Of a DNA stretch of 64,000 nt, positions 17,986-26,967 are shown piece by piece (within the stretch, counting starts at the first letter, position 1; each line of letters starts with the position of its first letter). Made by a program: the position numbers and the translations under genes. The notes under the pieces are model-generated. The model was given only the letters and a program-made list of their open reading frames with translations. It made no database searches and had not been told where the DNA came from. The stretch covers positions 256,359 through 320,358 of the forward strand of contig PMSI01000005.1 in the NCBI GenBank assembly GCA_003168375.1, given 5' to 3'. The DNA is from Vulcanimicrobiota bacterium. Lineage in GTDB: Bacteria > Vulcanimicrobiota > Vulcanimicrobiia > Vulcanimicrobiales > Vulcanimicrobiaceae.

Positions 17986-18624
17986 ATGAACAGGGCGCAA
18001 CGTTCCGCGGGTGTTTTCGTCGCGGCTTCCCTCCTCGCCGCGCTGGCGGGGCCCGCTCGCGCGCAGGCGCCGCCCGACACGCGCCCCGCATGCGTGCGCA
18101 CGCTCGTCGCGCTGGAAGACACGATCGATTCGGCAAAGGCGAAGGGTGGCGAGGTCTTCAAGTTCCGGCTGGTCGAGCCGGCGCGAGCTTCCGACGGGAC
18201 GGTGGTCCCCGCCGGCACCCTTGGGTACGGCATCGTGTCGAACGTGCAGCACGCCGAGCGCGGCGGACGCCCGGGATACCTCGCCCTCGAGGCGCGCTTC
18301 TTCGTCCTCGGCGACGGGAAGCACGTCGCGACGATCATCGACTGGGCGACCGATCAAGGTTCGACGGCAGTTGGGAGCACCGCCAACGCGCCGTACGTGC
18401 TCGGACTGATCCCGCTGGTCGGCTACGCGGTCGGCGGGTACGACGCGATGCACCATGGCAAGGACGCCACGATCCCCCGCGGTACCCGCGTCGCGGTCTT
18501 CATCGGGGACGATGCCGCGCTCGGCACGTGCCGCCCACTGGGCGCCGGCGAGGCTCCGGCGCCGACGTCTACGCCGCCGGCGCCGATTGCGACGCCGACC
18601 GGGACGCCCTCCGCGCGGCCCTAG
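17986..18624 (+). CDS. Exported hypothetical protein with Pro/Thr-rich tail
   Basis: ATG 17986, preceded by CAGGG, starts a 212-residue protein with a signal peptide (AGVFVAASLLAALAGPARAQ). The body reads VRTLVALEDTIDSAKAKGGE, FRLVEPARASDGTVVPAGTL, GYGIVSNVQHAERGGRPGYL and ALEARFFVLGDGKHVATIID. This looks like the domain found in secreted proteins that begins 'constrains ... GxVVpAGTxGxGvV'. A glycine-rich hydrophobic stretch (PYVLGLIPLVGYAVGGY) and a low-complexity Pro/Ala/Thr tail follow. The stop codon overlaps the stop of the convergent heme-barrel gene. Function unknown. Confidence 0.65.
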   Translation: MNRAQRSAGVFVAASLLAALAGPARAQAPPDTRPACVRTLVALEDTIDSAKAKGGEVFKFRLVEPARASDGTVVPAGTLGYGIVSNVQHAERGGRPGYLALEARFFVLGDGKHVATIIDWATDQGSTAVGSTANAPYVLGLIPLVGYAVGGYDAMHHGKDATIPRGTRVAVFIGDDAALGTCRPLGAGEAPAPTSTPPAPIATPTGTPSARP

Positions 18625-19751
18625 TACGCCCCTGAGCCGAGCCGGGTGTTCGAGACGCCGAAGCCGAGCGTCAGGTTGAGCGTGTGCGTGGTGCGCTCGC
18701 CGTGCTGGATCACGTCCTCGGCGCCGATCCGCAGGCCGCGTGCGAGCATGCGCGTCGCGCCGAGCGTAAGCGACCGCGAGAACCCTCCGCCGCTGGTGTC
18801 GTTCACGCCGTCGTAGCGCGCCAGCAAGAACGTTCCGCGCGGCAGCTGATAGCGGAGCTGCACGTAGCCGCCGCTCGAGGCGATCCCGATCCCGTCGCCG
18901 TTCGGGCTGGTGTCGTACCCGGTCTGCAGCAGCGTCTCGACGGCGAGCCGGCCGCGGTAGACGTTCAGCCCGACGCCGCGCCGCGTGAAGTCGTCGCCGA
19001 TCTCGCCGAGCTCGCGTCGGCCCCGGTAGTCGTACGCGCTCAGCACGACGCCGTGAATCGTTTCCTGCGCCTGGACCATGCGGTCGGTCCCGGTCTGTGG
19101 GAGCCCCGAGTGCGGATCGTGGCCTTGCGCCGCGACGAAGGTCGCGCTCGGACCGCGAACGGGATTTCCGAGCGCAAGGCTCGCCGCATTGCGCGCATCG
19201 ATGAAGGCGAACGGGTTCGCCCCGACGGTCTGGTCGAAGATCGCGTAGTGCTGGTTCGTCTGCCGGAAGGTCTCCGGATCGACGGGCAGCGGCAGGGTGA
19301 TCGCGCCCACCGTGGCGCGCACCGGGGCGCCGCCGAACGAGCCCGGCGAGGCGTATTGGATCCACGCCTCGCGCGTCGATCCGGGCCGTCCGCCGTCGAC
19401 CAGATAGAACTGCCCGGCGACGGAGAGCTGGCGGTTCAGCCGCGCCGAGACGAACGCTTCGACCTCGTCGACCGTCGCCTTGGGCAGCAGCGACGGATCC
19501 GGTTCGCTCGTGTACGCCAGCTGGCCGCGCAGCGCGACGACCGGTTTTCCGCCGATCCCGAGGTTGGGCAGCCGCAGGTCGTTACGCAGGTACGTGTCGC
19601 CCAGATCGTTCGTCGCGCGCAGCGCCGTGTGGCACGCGTCGCACTGCAGACCCGTCTGCATCGAGAAGGCGGGGATCGCGTCGGCGCGGCCCGAGACGGC
19701 GCCGAGCGCAGTCAAGCCGACGACAGCGCAGAACGTGAGCTTCCGGATCAT
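18621..19751 (-). CDS. Outer-membrane beta-barrel with a single c-type heme motif
   Basis: The 376-residue protein has a signal peptide ([20 protein letters not shown]). The sequence [20 protein letters not shown] follows at once, a c-heme CxxCH site right after the leader. The rest is beta-barrel-like with alternating strands ([57 protein letters not shown]), ending in an aromatic residue. This single-heme porin arrangement is known from families proposed to move electrons or bind heme at the outer membrane; the role here is inferred. The ATG overlaps the stop of the upstream chemoreceptor gene by four bases, so sensing and heme protein are translationally coupled. Confidence 0.75.
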   Translation of the reverse strand: MIRKLTFCAVVGLTALGAVSGRADAIPAFSMQTGLQCDACHTALRATNDLGDTYLRNDLRLPNLGIGGKPVVALRGQLAYTSEPDPSLLPKATVDEVEAFVSARLNRQLSVAGQFYLVDGGRPGSTREAWIQYASPGSFGGAPVRATVGAITLPLPVDPETFRQTNQHYAIFDQTVGANPFAFIDARNAASLALGNPVRGPSATFVAAQGHDPHSGLPQTGTDRMVQAQETIHGVVLSAYDYRGRRELGEIGDDFTRRGVGLNVYRGRLAVETLLQTGYDTSPNGDGIGIASSGGYVQLRYQLPRGTFLLARYDGVNDTSGGGFSRSLTLGATRMLARGLRIGAEDVIQHGERTTHTLNLTLGFGVSNTRLGSGAY

Positions 19752-21754
19752 GCGAGGGTCCCTCCTTGGACGACGAACGCGCTGAGCAGCTCGTCGAGCA
19801 TCTCGGCGCGCTCGCGGGTGTGGCGCGAGGACGCGTCGACGCGGCTCAGCTGCGCCGCGGTCTGTTCGGTCGCGGCGCTGATCTGGTGCATCGTCACCGC
19901 GCCGCGGGCGGCGGTATCGGCGATCGCACTCACCAGGCGATGGATCTCACCGCTCACCTGCTGCTGCTCCGACGCATTCGCGGCGTTGCGCTGCGCGTCG
20001 CCGGCGACCGAGGCGATGCGGTCCGCCAGCTCGGCGGAAGCGCCGCGCATCTGCGTCGCACGCGCCGCGACCTCGCCGGCGATCTGCGAGGTCGCCTCGA
20101 TCGCCTCGCGAATCGCGCTTAGCGCGCCGTCGGCGGCGTGCGCGAGGGCGGCGCCGTTCGCGGTTGCGCCGGAGGCTTCGCGCATCGCCCGCGCCGCGCG
20201 CAGCGCGTCGGCCCGCGTCGCGGCAAGGATCGTGTCGATCTCGCGCGTCGAGGTCCGCGAACGCTCGGCAAGCGTACGAATCTCACCGGCAACGACCGCG
20301 AAGCCGCGGCCGTGCTCGCCCGCGCGGGCCGCTTCGATCGCTGCGTTGAGCGCCAGCAAGTTCGTTTGATCGGCGAGTTCGTCGATCGCTGAGACGATCT
20401 GCGAGACCTCGGCCGAGCGCCGCTCGAGCGCGTCGATCACCGCCGCGGCCTCGGCGCTCGAGGTACCGATCGCGGCCATCGACTCGGCGGCGCGGCGGAC
20501 CGCGCCGGAGCCCTCCTCCGTCTCACGCCGAGCGCCGGCGGCCGACGCGGCGAGCCGTTGTCCCAGTTCGTCGAACTGCCCGATCTCGCCGTCGAGCGTC
20601 GCGACCGCGAGCGAGCCGGCCGCGGCGGCGTCGGCTTGGCGGCGCGACGCTTCGGCGATCGCAGCCGCGCCGTCGGCCAGCGCCGTCGCGCGATCGTGGG
20701 CGTCGTCGAGCTCCTTCGCCTGCTCGCCCGACGAGAGCGTCGCGTCGCGGACGGCGGTCAGGATCTGCCGCACCGCGGTCGCGGATTCGGCCGTCGTCGA
20801 AGAGACGGTCACGCTCTCGGCGACCAAGTCCTCGGAGACGCCGGAGATGCGGCCGACCGTTGCGCGCAAGCTCTCGCCCATCGCGTCGAACGCGATCGCG
20901 ATCTCGTGCAGGCCGCCGACCAGCTCGTCATATGTCGCCGAGAGGACGCCGATCTCGTCGGGCGACGCGGCGCCGAGCGGCACGCGTGAGGTTTCGTACC
21001 GTGAGTCGAGGTCGCCGTCGGCGAGCGCGCGGAACGAACGCACGAGCCGTTCGACGTCGTGCTGCGCGACCTCGTGCAGCGCGGTCGTGACGCGGCCCAG
21101 CCGGCCCGCGACGGAGCGGCCGACGACGAGCGCTACCAGGCCGAAGATAAGGATCGCGGCACCAGTGCTCAGCGCGAGGGTGACGATGACCGAACGCGCG
21201 GCGGCGTCGAACTCGGCGCCGGCGACCCGCGCACCGTCAGCCACGAAGGCGTACAGCTTCTCCGCCTGCGTGCCGATCGCGCCGAACCGTGCGTCGTCCT
21301 CGCGCAGCGCGCGCACGGCATCGGCGCGGCGGCCCGCGTGCACGGCCGCGACGCGCAAGTCGTAGCCGCGATCGAGCTGCGCCACGCCGTCTTCGATCTG
21401 CTGTTCGTAGACGTCGATCTGTTCGAGCCGGTTGACGGGGATCTGCGTCGTTTGATCGCTTGCACGCAAGCGCCCAAGCTGCGTGCGCAGCGCCTGGCGC
21501 GCGCGATCGAGTTGCGCGGAATAGGCGGGGTCGCCGCTCGCGACGACGCCGCGCACGGCGCTCTGCTCGGCGAGCGCCGACGAGACGACTTCGCGGATCT
21601 CCGTTGCGACGCGCTGCAGCGCTTCACCGTGCGCGGAGGCCGTCGTCATCGAGACGATGCCCCGCTGCGTGACGACCGCGACGCCGATCATGAGCAGAAT
21701 GGCGAGGCAGGATCCGATCGCGATCTGTGCACCGACCGGAAACCGCACCCGCAT
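19748..21754 (-). CDS. Methyl-accepting chemotaxis protein
   Basis: The 668-residue receptor has an N-terminal membrane helix ([20 protein letters not shown]), a periplasmic helical ligand domain of about 160 residues, and a second helix ([26 protein letters not shown]). A HAMP segment follows, then a long MCP signalling coiled coil whose hairpin tip is [20 protein letters not shown], then [20 protein letters not shown]. No che genes are nearby, so it may feed a remote array. It is the middle gene of a three-gene minus-strand operon: CHRD-like protein, chemoreceptor, heme-binding barrel. The stop overlaps the next start by 4 nt. The context suggests that the sensed signal relates to metal, heme or redox state, but this is only inferred. 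Confidence 0.92.
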   Translation of the reverse strand: MRVRFPVGAQIAIGSCLAILLMIGVAVVTQRGIVSMTTASAHGEALQRVATEIREVVSSALAEQSAVRGVVASGDPAYSAQLDRARQALRTQLGRLRASDQTTQIPVNRLEQIDVYEQQIEDGVAQLDRGYDLRVAAVHAGRRADAVRALREDDARFGAIGTQAEKLYAFVADGARVAGAEFDAAARSVIVTLALSTGAAILIFGLVALVVGRSVAGRLGRVTTALHEVAQHDVERLVRSFRALADGDLDSRYETSRVPLGAASPDEIGVLSATYDELVGGLHEIAIAFDAMGESLRATVGRISGVSEDLVAESVTVSSTTAESATAVRQILTAVRDATLSSGEQAKELDDAHDRATALADGAAAIAEASRRQADAAAAGSLAVATLDGEIGQFDELGQRLAASAAGARRETEEGSGAVRRAAESMAAIGTSSAEAAAVIDALERRSAEVSQIVSAIDELADQTNLLALNAAIEAARAGEHGRGFAVVAGEIRTLAERSRTSTREIDTILAATRADALRAARAMREASGATANGAALAHAADGALSAIREAIEATSQIAGEVAARATQMRGASAELADRIASVAGDAQRNAANASEQQQVSGEIHRLVSAIADTAARGAVTMHQISAATEQTAAQLSRVDASSRHTRERAEMLDELLSAFVVQGGTLA

Positions 21755-21760
21755 GGGCGC

Positions 21761-22177
21761 TTACCTCGGCTTCGAGATCGCGCAGCTGTTGACTGTCGCG
21801 ATGTCGTCGAGGGACTTGTGAACGTTGATCACGAGGTCGCCGGCGATCAGCTTCTCGATCGGCACGTCGAGCGTCGTCGTCGAACCGCCTTTGACGACCG
21901 AGCGCAACGGGTAGAGCGGGCGCGGCGTGTACTTCTCGCAGGTCCCGTTGTGGAAGTGCGCCGGCTGCGGGTCGCCTGAGCCGCCCTTCATCTGCAGTTC
22001 GACGACGGTCTTGGCGCCTTGCGCGGTCAGGATCGCGACGCCGGTCTCACCCGAGCCGCCGATCGCATCGAGCGGAATCCGTACCGGGGCGTCTGCGGCG
22101 CGCGCGATCGCGGCGCTCATTCCTACGCAAGCCAAGACGAACGCGGCGATACGCGCACGACGAAGCAGAAGCTGCAC
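21761..22177 (-). CDS. Exported CHRD / SOD-like beta protein
   Basis: A GTG at 22177 with AAGGAGGG upstream starts a 138-residue protein with a signal peptide (ARIAAFVLACVGMSAAIARA). The mature part has the pattern of CHRD or Cu/Zn-SOD-like domains: GSGETGVAILTAQGAKTVVE, PQPAHFHNGTCE, then VVKGGSTTTLDVPIEKL, AGDLVINVHKSLDD and a final Cys. The two His (AHFHNG, VNVHKS) and two Cys (GTCE, NSCAI) match the CHRD layout; a full Cu/Zn catalytic set is not visible. Its stop is six bases from the chemoreceptor start, so it probably leads that operon. The role may be a periplasmic metal or redox protein. Confidence 0.65.
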   Translation of the reverse strand: MQLLLRRARIAAFVLACVGMSAAIARAADAPVRIPLDAIGGSGETGVAILTAQGAKTVVELQMKGGSGDPQPAHFHNGTCEKYTPRPLYPLRSVVKGGSTTTLDVPIEKLIAGDLVINVHKSLDDIATVNSCAISKPR

Positions 22178-22267
22178 AGAACCCTCCTTGGTGCGAAAAT
22201 CCTTCGCTTTGGAAGTTACCGACCAAGTATGAGGGAATTCTGAAACGAGTGCCCCGCTACGTAACGG

Positions 22268-22834
22268 CTACGTAAGGCCGAGGTAAAAACATCCCCCGCA
22301 GAGCTGCACGTACCGCGTCGCACCCTCGATGGCGATCTGCTCGCCCGTCGTGATGCGGTTGCCTTGGTCGTCGATACGCACGTTCATCGTCGCCTTCTTG
22401 CCGCAGGGACAGATGGTCTTGATCTCTTCGATGCTGTCGGCGAGGGTCAGCAGATAGGCGCTGCCGGGGAACGGCTCGCCTTGAAAGTCGCTGCGGATCC
22501 CGTAGCAGATGACCGGCACGCCGGTCACGTGCGCGATCCGGTGGAGCTGGCGCACCTGGTCCGCGGTGAGGAACTGCGCCTCGTCGACGAGGACACACGA
22601 GATGTTGTCGGCATCGGAAAGGTGCCGCAGGAAGTCGACGCTGGTGTCGTAGGTGAGCGACTTGCGCCTCGGGCCGAGGCGCGAGGTGACGAAGCCGACC
22701 CCGTAGCGATCGTCGAGCTCGGCGGTGAAGATCACCACCTTGCGGCCGTGCTCCTCGTAGTTGTGCGCGACTTGCAGGAGCGCGGTCGACTTGCCGGCGT
22801 TCATCGCCGAGTACCGGAAATGCAGCTTTGCCAT
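22268..22834 (-). CDS. tdk: Thymidine kinase
   Basis: The 188-residue enzyme phosphorylates thymidine (and deoxyuridine) with ATP in the salvage pathway. The P-loop variant SAMNAGKST, the DEAQF motif (VLVDEAQFLTADQVRQL), GIRSDFQGEPFPGSAYLLTL and the lasso-type end match type II thymidine kinase. Three of four zinc ligands are clear in ICPCGKK and LCGGCFY. Length is normal. It is transcribed away from glpX, with about 260 bp between the two starts, in which I saw no other gene. Confidence 0.95.
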   Translation of the reverse strand: MAKLHFRYSAMNAGKSTALLQVAHNYEEHGRKVVIFTAELDDRYGVGFVTSRLGPRRKSLTYDTSVDFLRHLSDADNISCVLVDEAQFLTADQVRQLHRIAHVTGVPVICYGIRSDFQGEPFPGSAYLLTLADSIEEIKTICPCGKKATMNVRIDDQGNRITTGEQIAIEGATRYVQLCGGCFYLGLT

Positions 22835-23095
22835 CGTCTGCCGCCTCGGCTTCGCGGCCCCAAACTCAGCCCCTTGAGGCGATCGTATCCCGCGTCTCGG
22901 CGGCGCTGCCCGCGGCCTTGCGAGAATCGTCCGTCCGCGTCGTCGTCACGACCTGCGTCGCGCTCCATCCGGTCGCGGTGCAGACGACGCATACGGTACC
23001 TCCCCGCGTTCGTGCGCCGGTCCCGGCGGATTTCCCGCGCCGGTGGCCCGAGGCGGGAGGTTTTCAGCAAGCGGGCCTCCGGATATAGGCGTTCT

Positions 23096-24091
23096 ATGGA
23101 GACCCATGCGCTTGAATATGCCTTCGTCCGCTCGACGGAGGCGGCCGCTATCGCCGCGGGGCGCCTCGTCGGCCTCGGCGACAAGAACGCGATCGACGGC
23201 GCGGCGGTCGAAGCGATGCGGACGGCGCTCGCCGGAGCGCAGCTGGCGGGCATCGTCGTCATCGGCGAGGGCGAAAAAGACGAAGCGCCGATGCTCTACC
23301 ACGGCGAGGAGATCGGGAACGGCGAGGGGCCCTCGCTCGACGTCGCGGTCGACCCGATCGACGGGACGACCCTGGCCTCTCGCGGCGGTCCCGGCGCGAT
23401 CTCGGTGATCGCGGCGGCCCCGCGCGGCAGCCTGTTCCGGACCCGCGTCCCGTACATGGAAAAACTGGTGACCGGGCCGGCCGGCCGCGGGATCGTCTCG
23501 ATCGATCTGCCGCTCGAAGAGAACCTGCGGGCGCTGGCGCGCGCCAAGGGCCGCGAAGTCTCCGACCTCACCGTCGCGCTGCTCGACCGGCCGCGCAACG
23601 AGCCGCTGATGCGGCAGGTCCGGGCGGCCGGCGCGCGCGTGCGCGTCTTCGGCGACGGCGACGTCGCGAACGCGTGCTACGCGATCCTCGAAGAGCGCGC
23701 GAACGTCGACGTGCTGGCGGGGATCGGCGGGTCGCCGGAAGGCGTCATCGCGGCGTGCGCCGCGCGCGCGCTCGGCGGCGAGATGCAGGGCCGGTTGTGG
23801 CCCCGCGACGAGGGCGACGAAGCGATCGCGCTCGAGGAAGGCCACGACATCCGCAAGACGCTCACGCTCGACGACCTCTGCGCGAGCGACGACGCGCTGT
23901 TCGCGGCGAGCGGCGTGACCGACGGTGAGTTCCTGACCGGCGTGCGCTACCGGCGCGGGTCGGCGTTCACGCAGTCGATCGTCATCTCGACCTACACGCG
24001 CTCCGTCCGGACGATCGACGCGCGGCACGAGCTGCGTCCGCGCGAGCTGCGGTTCGGCGCGATCCCGGCGCGGCCCGCAACCGCGACCTGA
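23096..24091 (+). CDS. glpX: Class II fructose-1,6-bisphosphatase (GlpX)
   Basis: The 331-residue protein hydrolyses fructose 1,6-bisphosphate, and often also sedoheptulose 1,7-bisphosphate, in gluconeogenesis or the Calvin cycle. It shows AIDGAAVEAMRTAL, VVIGEGEKDEAPMLYHGEEI, the metal-binding DVAVDPIDGTTLASRGGPGA, FGDGDVANACYAILEE and GIGGSPEGVIAACAARALGG, which are all GlpX landmarks. The start is ATG 23096; longer readings in this frame run through thymidine kinase on the other strand and are rejected. A strong hairpin terminator follows 25 bases after the stop. Confidence 0.95.
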   Translation: METHALEYAFVRSTEAAAIAAGRLVGLGDKNAIDGAAVEAMRTALAGAQLAGIVVIGEGEKDEAPMLYHGEEIGNGEGPSLDVAVDPIDGTTLASRGGPGAISVIAAAPRGSLFRTRVPYMEKLVTGPAGRGIVSIDLPLEENLRALARAKGREVSDLTVALLDRPRNEPLMRQVRAAGARVRVFGDGDVANACYAILEERANVDVLAGIGGSPEGVIAACAARALGGEMQGRLWPRDEGDEAIALEEGHDIRKTLTLDDLCASDDALFAASGVTDGEFLTGVRYRRGSAFTQSIVISTYTRSVRTIDARHELRPRELRFGAIPARPATAT

Positions 24092-24116
24092 AAAAGCGAG
24101 AATCGGCGCCACCCCC

Positions 24117-24147
24117 GCGGGGCTGAGGAGCACACCCTCAGCCCCGT
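24117..24147. terminator. Strong hairpin between convergent genes
   Basis: GGGGCTGAGG (24119-24128), a 7-nt loop, then CCTCAGCCCC (24136-24145) form a perfect 10-bp stem between the convergent glpX and lipoprotein genes. There is no clear U-run, so it is probably a bidirectional transcription barrier. Confidence 0.6.
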
Positions 24148-24169
24148 GGCGCGCCGGCGGGGAGGACGT

Positions 24170-25243
24170 CTACCAGACGACGTGCCAGTCCACGATCGGG
24201 ACCTGCGTCCCGTTCGCGAGGGTGAGGATCCCGTTGCCGCTGGCGTCGGTCGTGAAGGTCGCGACCGAGGCGCCCGTCGACGACGTGATCGTGCCGTTCA
24301 CCGTCACGATACCGTTCGCATCGGTCGAGCTGGTGACGACGAGCATGTTACCGCCCAGGAGCGTGCCGTTCAGCGCGACCGCGCTGAGCTCGCCGTCGGA
24401 GTCGAACGTGACGCTGCCGGTCAGCGAGGTCGTGCCGATCTGTGTCCCACCCGAGACGATGAACGGCGGAACGCTCGAGATCGTCAGACCGTTGAGGGCA
24501 GCCTTGAACGCGATTCCGTTGCGGGTCCCGGAGAACGTCGTGTTGTTCGAGGAGTCGGTCGAGACCGACGCGTTGGCGGTGGACTGCCGGCCGTACGAGG
24601 CGTTGATCGACGGCTTCGCGTCGTTCGCGATGCGGCCGGTGTTGGCCGAGTACGCGCTCGCGCTGAGCGAGGCGGCGTGGCCATACTGTGTGATCGGCGT
24701 CGTTGACGTGCCCACGAAGAACGCCGAGGTGAGCACCCACGAGCCGTTGTTGGACGCGCCGGTCAGCGCGTAATTGCTCTTGCGCACGCCGAGCTGCAGG
24801 TGGGCCTGGTTGAAGGTGGTGATGGTGCGTGCGACGGTCGCGGTGCCGCCGCTGGACTTGAAGATCGCGACGCCGTCGCGCTCGACCTGCGTGCACGCGT
24901 CGTCGTAGTAGTGGATCGTCTCGACCGTGATCGAGCCGTCGGCATTCACGGTGACGGTGCGCGTGGTGCGATTTTTGCACGCGTGGGGAAGTGCTTGTGC
25001 GCTGCGGCTACTCGACGATGCGCCGAGGATGCCGTTGCCGACGCCGGCGTCGGCTTCGCCGGTGTCCATCGGCTCGAACGCCGCATCGGTCGAGGTTTGC
25101 GCGACGTCGGTCGAGCTGAGCGAGGATTGCGTTGTGGTTCCGGACGATCCGCCGCCGCCGGGGACCGGGGCTGAACCGCCGCCTCCGCCGCAACCGGCGA
25201 GGAACGCTGCGGCGACGACAGCCGCAAGCAGGGATGGGCGCAT
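24170..25243 (-). CDS. Lipoprotein of unknown function
   Basis: The 357-residue protein begins with a lipoprotein signal ending in AAVVAAAFLAGCGGGGGSAP, with Cys18 as the lipidation site, followed by a Gly/Ser/Thr-rich spacer to about residue 80. From there the protein is beta-rich with Ser, Thr and Asn: CKNRTTRTVTVNADGSITVE, TIHYYDDACTQ, SVTFDSDGELSAVALNGTLL and ASGNGILTLANGTQVPIVDW. This looks like a surface-exposed beta-sandwich or beta-helix. No family is recognised. The gene is divergent from the sorA-like gene by 177 bp and convergent with glpX. Confidence 0.75.
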   Translation of the reverse strand: MRPSLLAAVVAAAFLAGCGGGGGSAPVPGGGGSSGTTTQSSLSSTDVAQTSTDAAFEPMDTGEADAGVGNGILGASSSSRSAQALPHACKNRTTRTVTVNADGSITVETIHYYDDACTQVERDGVAIFKSSGGTATVARTITTFNQAHLQLGVRKSNYALTGASNNGSWVLTSAFFVGTSTTPITQYGHAASLSASAYSANTGRIANDAKPSINASYGRQSTANASVSTDSSNNTTFSGTRNGIAFKAALNGLTISSVPPFIVSGGTQIGTTSLTGSVTFDSDGELSAVALNGTLLGGNMLVVTSSTDANGIVTVNGTITSSTGASVATFTTDASGNGILTLANGTQVPIVDWHVVW

Positions 25244-25420
25244 AGGGATGACCTCCTGTCAACGAGAGCGATGGGTCGAGCGTACGTCCGGCGAGCGGCG
25301 GGTGCATTGGACCAGCCTGAGGAGGGGATGAAAAGTGGATTGGGCCGCCGCGGCCGTTTGCGAGGAAACGGCCCGCACGCAGTGAAGCACGTCACATTCG
25401 GGTGCTCGGGAGGCGTCAGT

Positions 25421-26617
25421 ATGGACCTCGGTCGTGGCCGTTTCCTCGCCGCTACCGGAGCGGCGATCGCCGCCGGTGCGATCCCCGGCGGTGCGTTCGC
25501 CCAAAGCGTGAAGCTGCCGTTCGCGAACGGCGATCGTCCGCTGGTCGCGTTTCCGCAGAAGCGACCGCTGATCGTGCTGACGCCGCGGCCACCGCAGTTG
25601 GAGACGCCGTTCGCGATCTTCGACGACGGCGTGTATACGCCGAATGACGCGTTCTACGTGCGCTGGCACCTGTCGAACATCCCGCAGTCGGTCAACGCCG
25701 ACACGCATCGCATCGCCGTGACGGGATTGGTCAACAGCGCGCTTTCGCTCTCGCTGGCCGATCTCGGTGCGATGCCGGCGGTGGAGCTCGCCGCGGTGAA
25801 CCAATGCTCCGGCAATTCTCGCGGTCTTTTCGAACCGCGCGTCGCCGGCGGCGAATGGAGCAACGGCGCGATGGGCAACGCGCTGTGGACCGGTGTGCGT
25901 CTGCGCGACATCCTCGACCGCGCCGGCGTGAAGGCCGGCGCGAAGCAAGTGCAGTTCAACGGACTCGAAACCGGCGTGTTCCCGGCCACGCCGAACTTCA
26001 AGAAGTCGCTCGACCTCGACGTCGCGCGCGGTGACGACGTCATCGTGGCGTATGCGATGAACGGTCAGCCGCTCCCGGTCCTGAACGGCTATCCGGTACG
26101 GCTGATCGTCCCCGGGTGGTTCGCGACGTACTGGGTCAAGATGCTTTCCGCGATCACCGTGCGCGACACGGTCGACGACAACTTCTGGATGAAGACCGCG
26201 TACCGCATCCCCGACACGCCGAACAACGACGTCCTTCCGAGTCAGACGGGGTTCCCGACGATCCCGATCAACCGCATGCGCGTGCGCTCGTTCGTCACCA
26301 ACGTCGCCGACGGCGGCACGCTGCCGGAAGGTTCGCGCGCCCTGCGCGGGATCGCCTTCGACGGCGGCAGCGGGATCAAAGGCGTCGAGGTATCGTCCGA
26401 CAGCGGCGCCACGTGGCGCGACGCGACGCTCGAAGCCGACTACGGCAAGTACAGCTTCCGCCGCTGGCACGCGGAGCTCGACGTACCGCGGGGGACCTTC
26501 ATCATCGCTGTGCGCGCGACGGCGAACGACGGCGCGACGCAGCGAGCGATGGCGGGCTGGAATCCCAGCGGCTACATGCGCAACGCGATCGAGACCTATC
26601 AAGTGAGCGTGTCATGA
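25421..26617 (+). CDS. sorA: Sulfite-oxidase family molybdopterin enzyme (SorA-like)
   Basis: The 398-residue protein starts with an export signal (FLAATGAAIAAGAIPGGAFAQ). The sulfite-oxidase fold then shows FYVRWHLSNIP, the Moco-binding loop NQCSGNSRGLFEPRVAGGEW with ligand Cys129, NGYPVRLIVPGWFATYWVKM, and a C-terminal dimerisation domain (GIAFDGGSGIKGVEVSSDSG, WHAELDVPRGTFIIAVRATA, GWNPSGYMRN). SorA oxidises periplasmic sulfite and passes electrons to cytochrome SorB. The signal has R-G-R instead of a twin Arg before FL, which is odd for a cofactor-bearing protein usually exported by Tat. The stop overlaps the cytochrome gene start by 4 nt. Confidence 0.88.
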   Translation: MDLGRGRFLAATGAAIAAGAIPGGAFAQSVKLPFANGDRPLVAFPQKRPLIVLTPRPPQLETPFAIFDDGVYTPNDAFYVRWHLSNIPQSVNADTHRIAVTGLVNSALSLSLADLGAMPAVELAAVNQCSGNSRGLFEPRVAGGEWSNGAMGNALWTGVRLRDILDRAGVKAGAKQVQFNGLETGVFPATPNFKKSLDLDVARGDDVIVAYAMNGQPLPVLNGYPVRLIVPGWFATYWVKMLSAITVRDTVDDNFWMKTAYRIPDTPNNDVLPSQTGFPTIPINRMRVRSFVTNVADGGTLPEGSRALRGIAFDGGSGIKGVEVSSDSGATWRDATLEADYGKYSFRRWHAELDVPRGTFIIAVRATANDGATQRAMAGWNPSGYMRNAIETYQVSVS

Positions 26618-26949
26618 CGAAGCAGTCGTTGATCGTGCTCGGAATCGTCGCTGCGCTGGGTGCGAGCGCACTCGCCGCGACGAAGGCCGCGCCGCCGAAG
26701 GGAACCGCGACGATCTCGCTCCCTGGCGACGCCGGGATGGCGTTCAAACCCGGCCCGGGCGCCGGCGTGGTACAAGGGCAGTGCCTGAGCTGTCACTCCT
26801 CCGCGTACGTCTCGACACAGCCGCAGCTCACCAGAGCGCAGTGGACCGCCGAGGTCGCGAAGATGAAGAACGTCTACGGCGCGCCGATCCCCGACGACCA
26901 AGCCCCGGCGATCGTCGACTACCTCACGACCCAGTACGGCAAGCCGTAG
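26614..26949 (+). CDS. sorB: Periplasmic c-type cytochrome (SorB-like)
   Basis: This 111-residue protein has a signal peptide (SLIVLGIVAALGASALAATK) and one heme site, GQCLSCHSSAYVSTQPQLTR (Cys57, Cys60, His61). A short helical tail contains a Met that could be the sixth ligand (EVAKMKNVYGAPIPDDQAPA). Length and position match SorB, the electron acceptor of SorA; the two start and stop codons overlap (ATGA). The complex would feed electrons from sulfite to the respiratory chain. Confidence 0.85.
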   Translation: MTKQSLIVLGIVAALGASALAATKAAPPKGTATISLPGDAGMAFKPGPGAGVVQGQCLSCHSSAYVSTQPQLTRAQWTAEVAKMKNVYGAPIPDDQAPAIVDYLTTQYGKP

Positions 26950-26967
26950 CGAGCCACAGGCTGTCGT

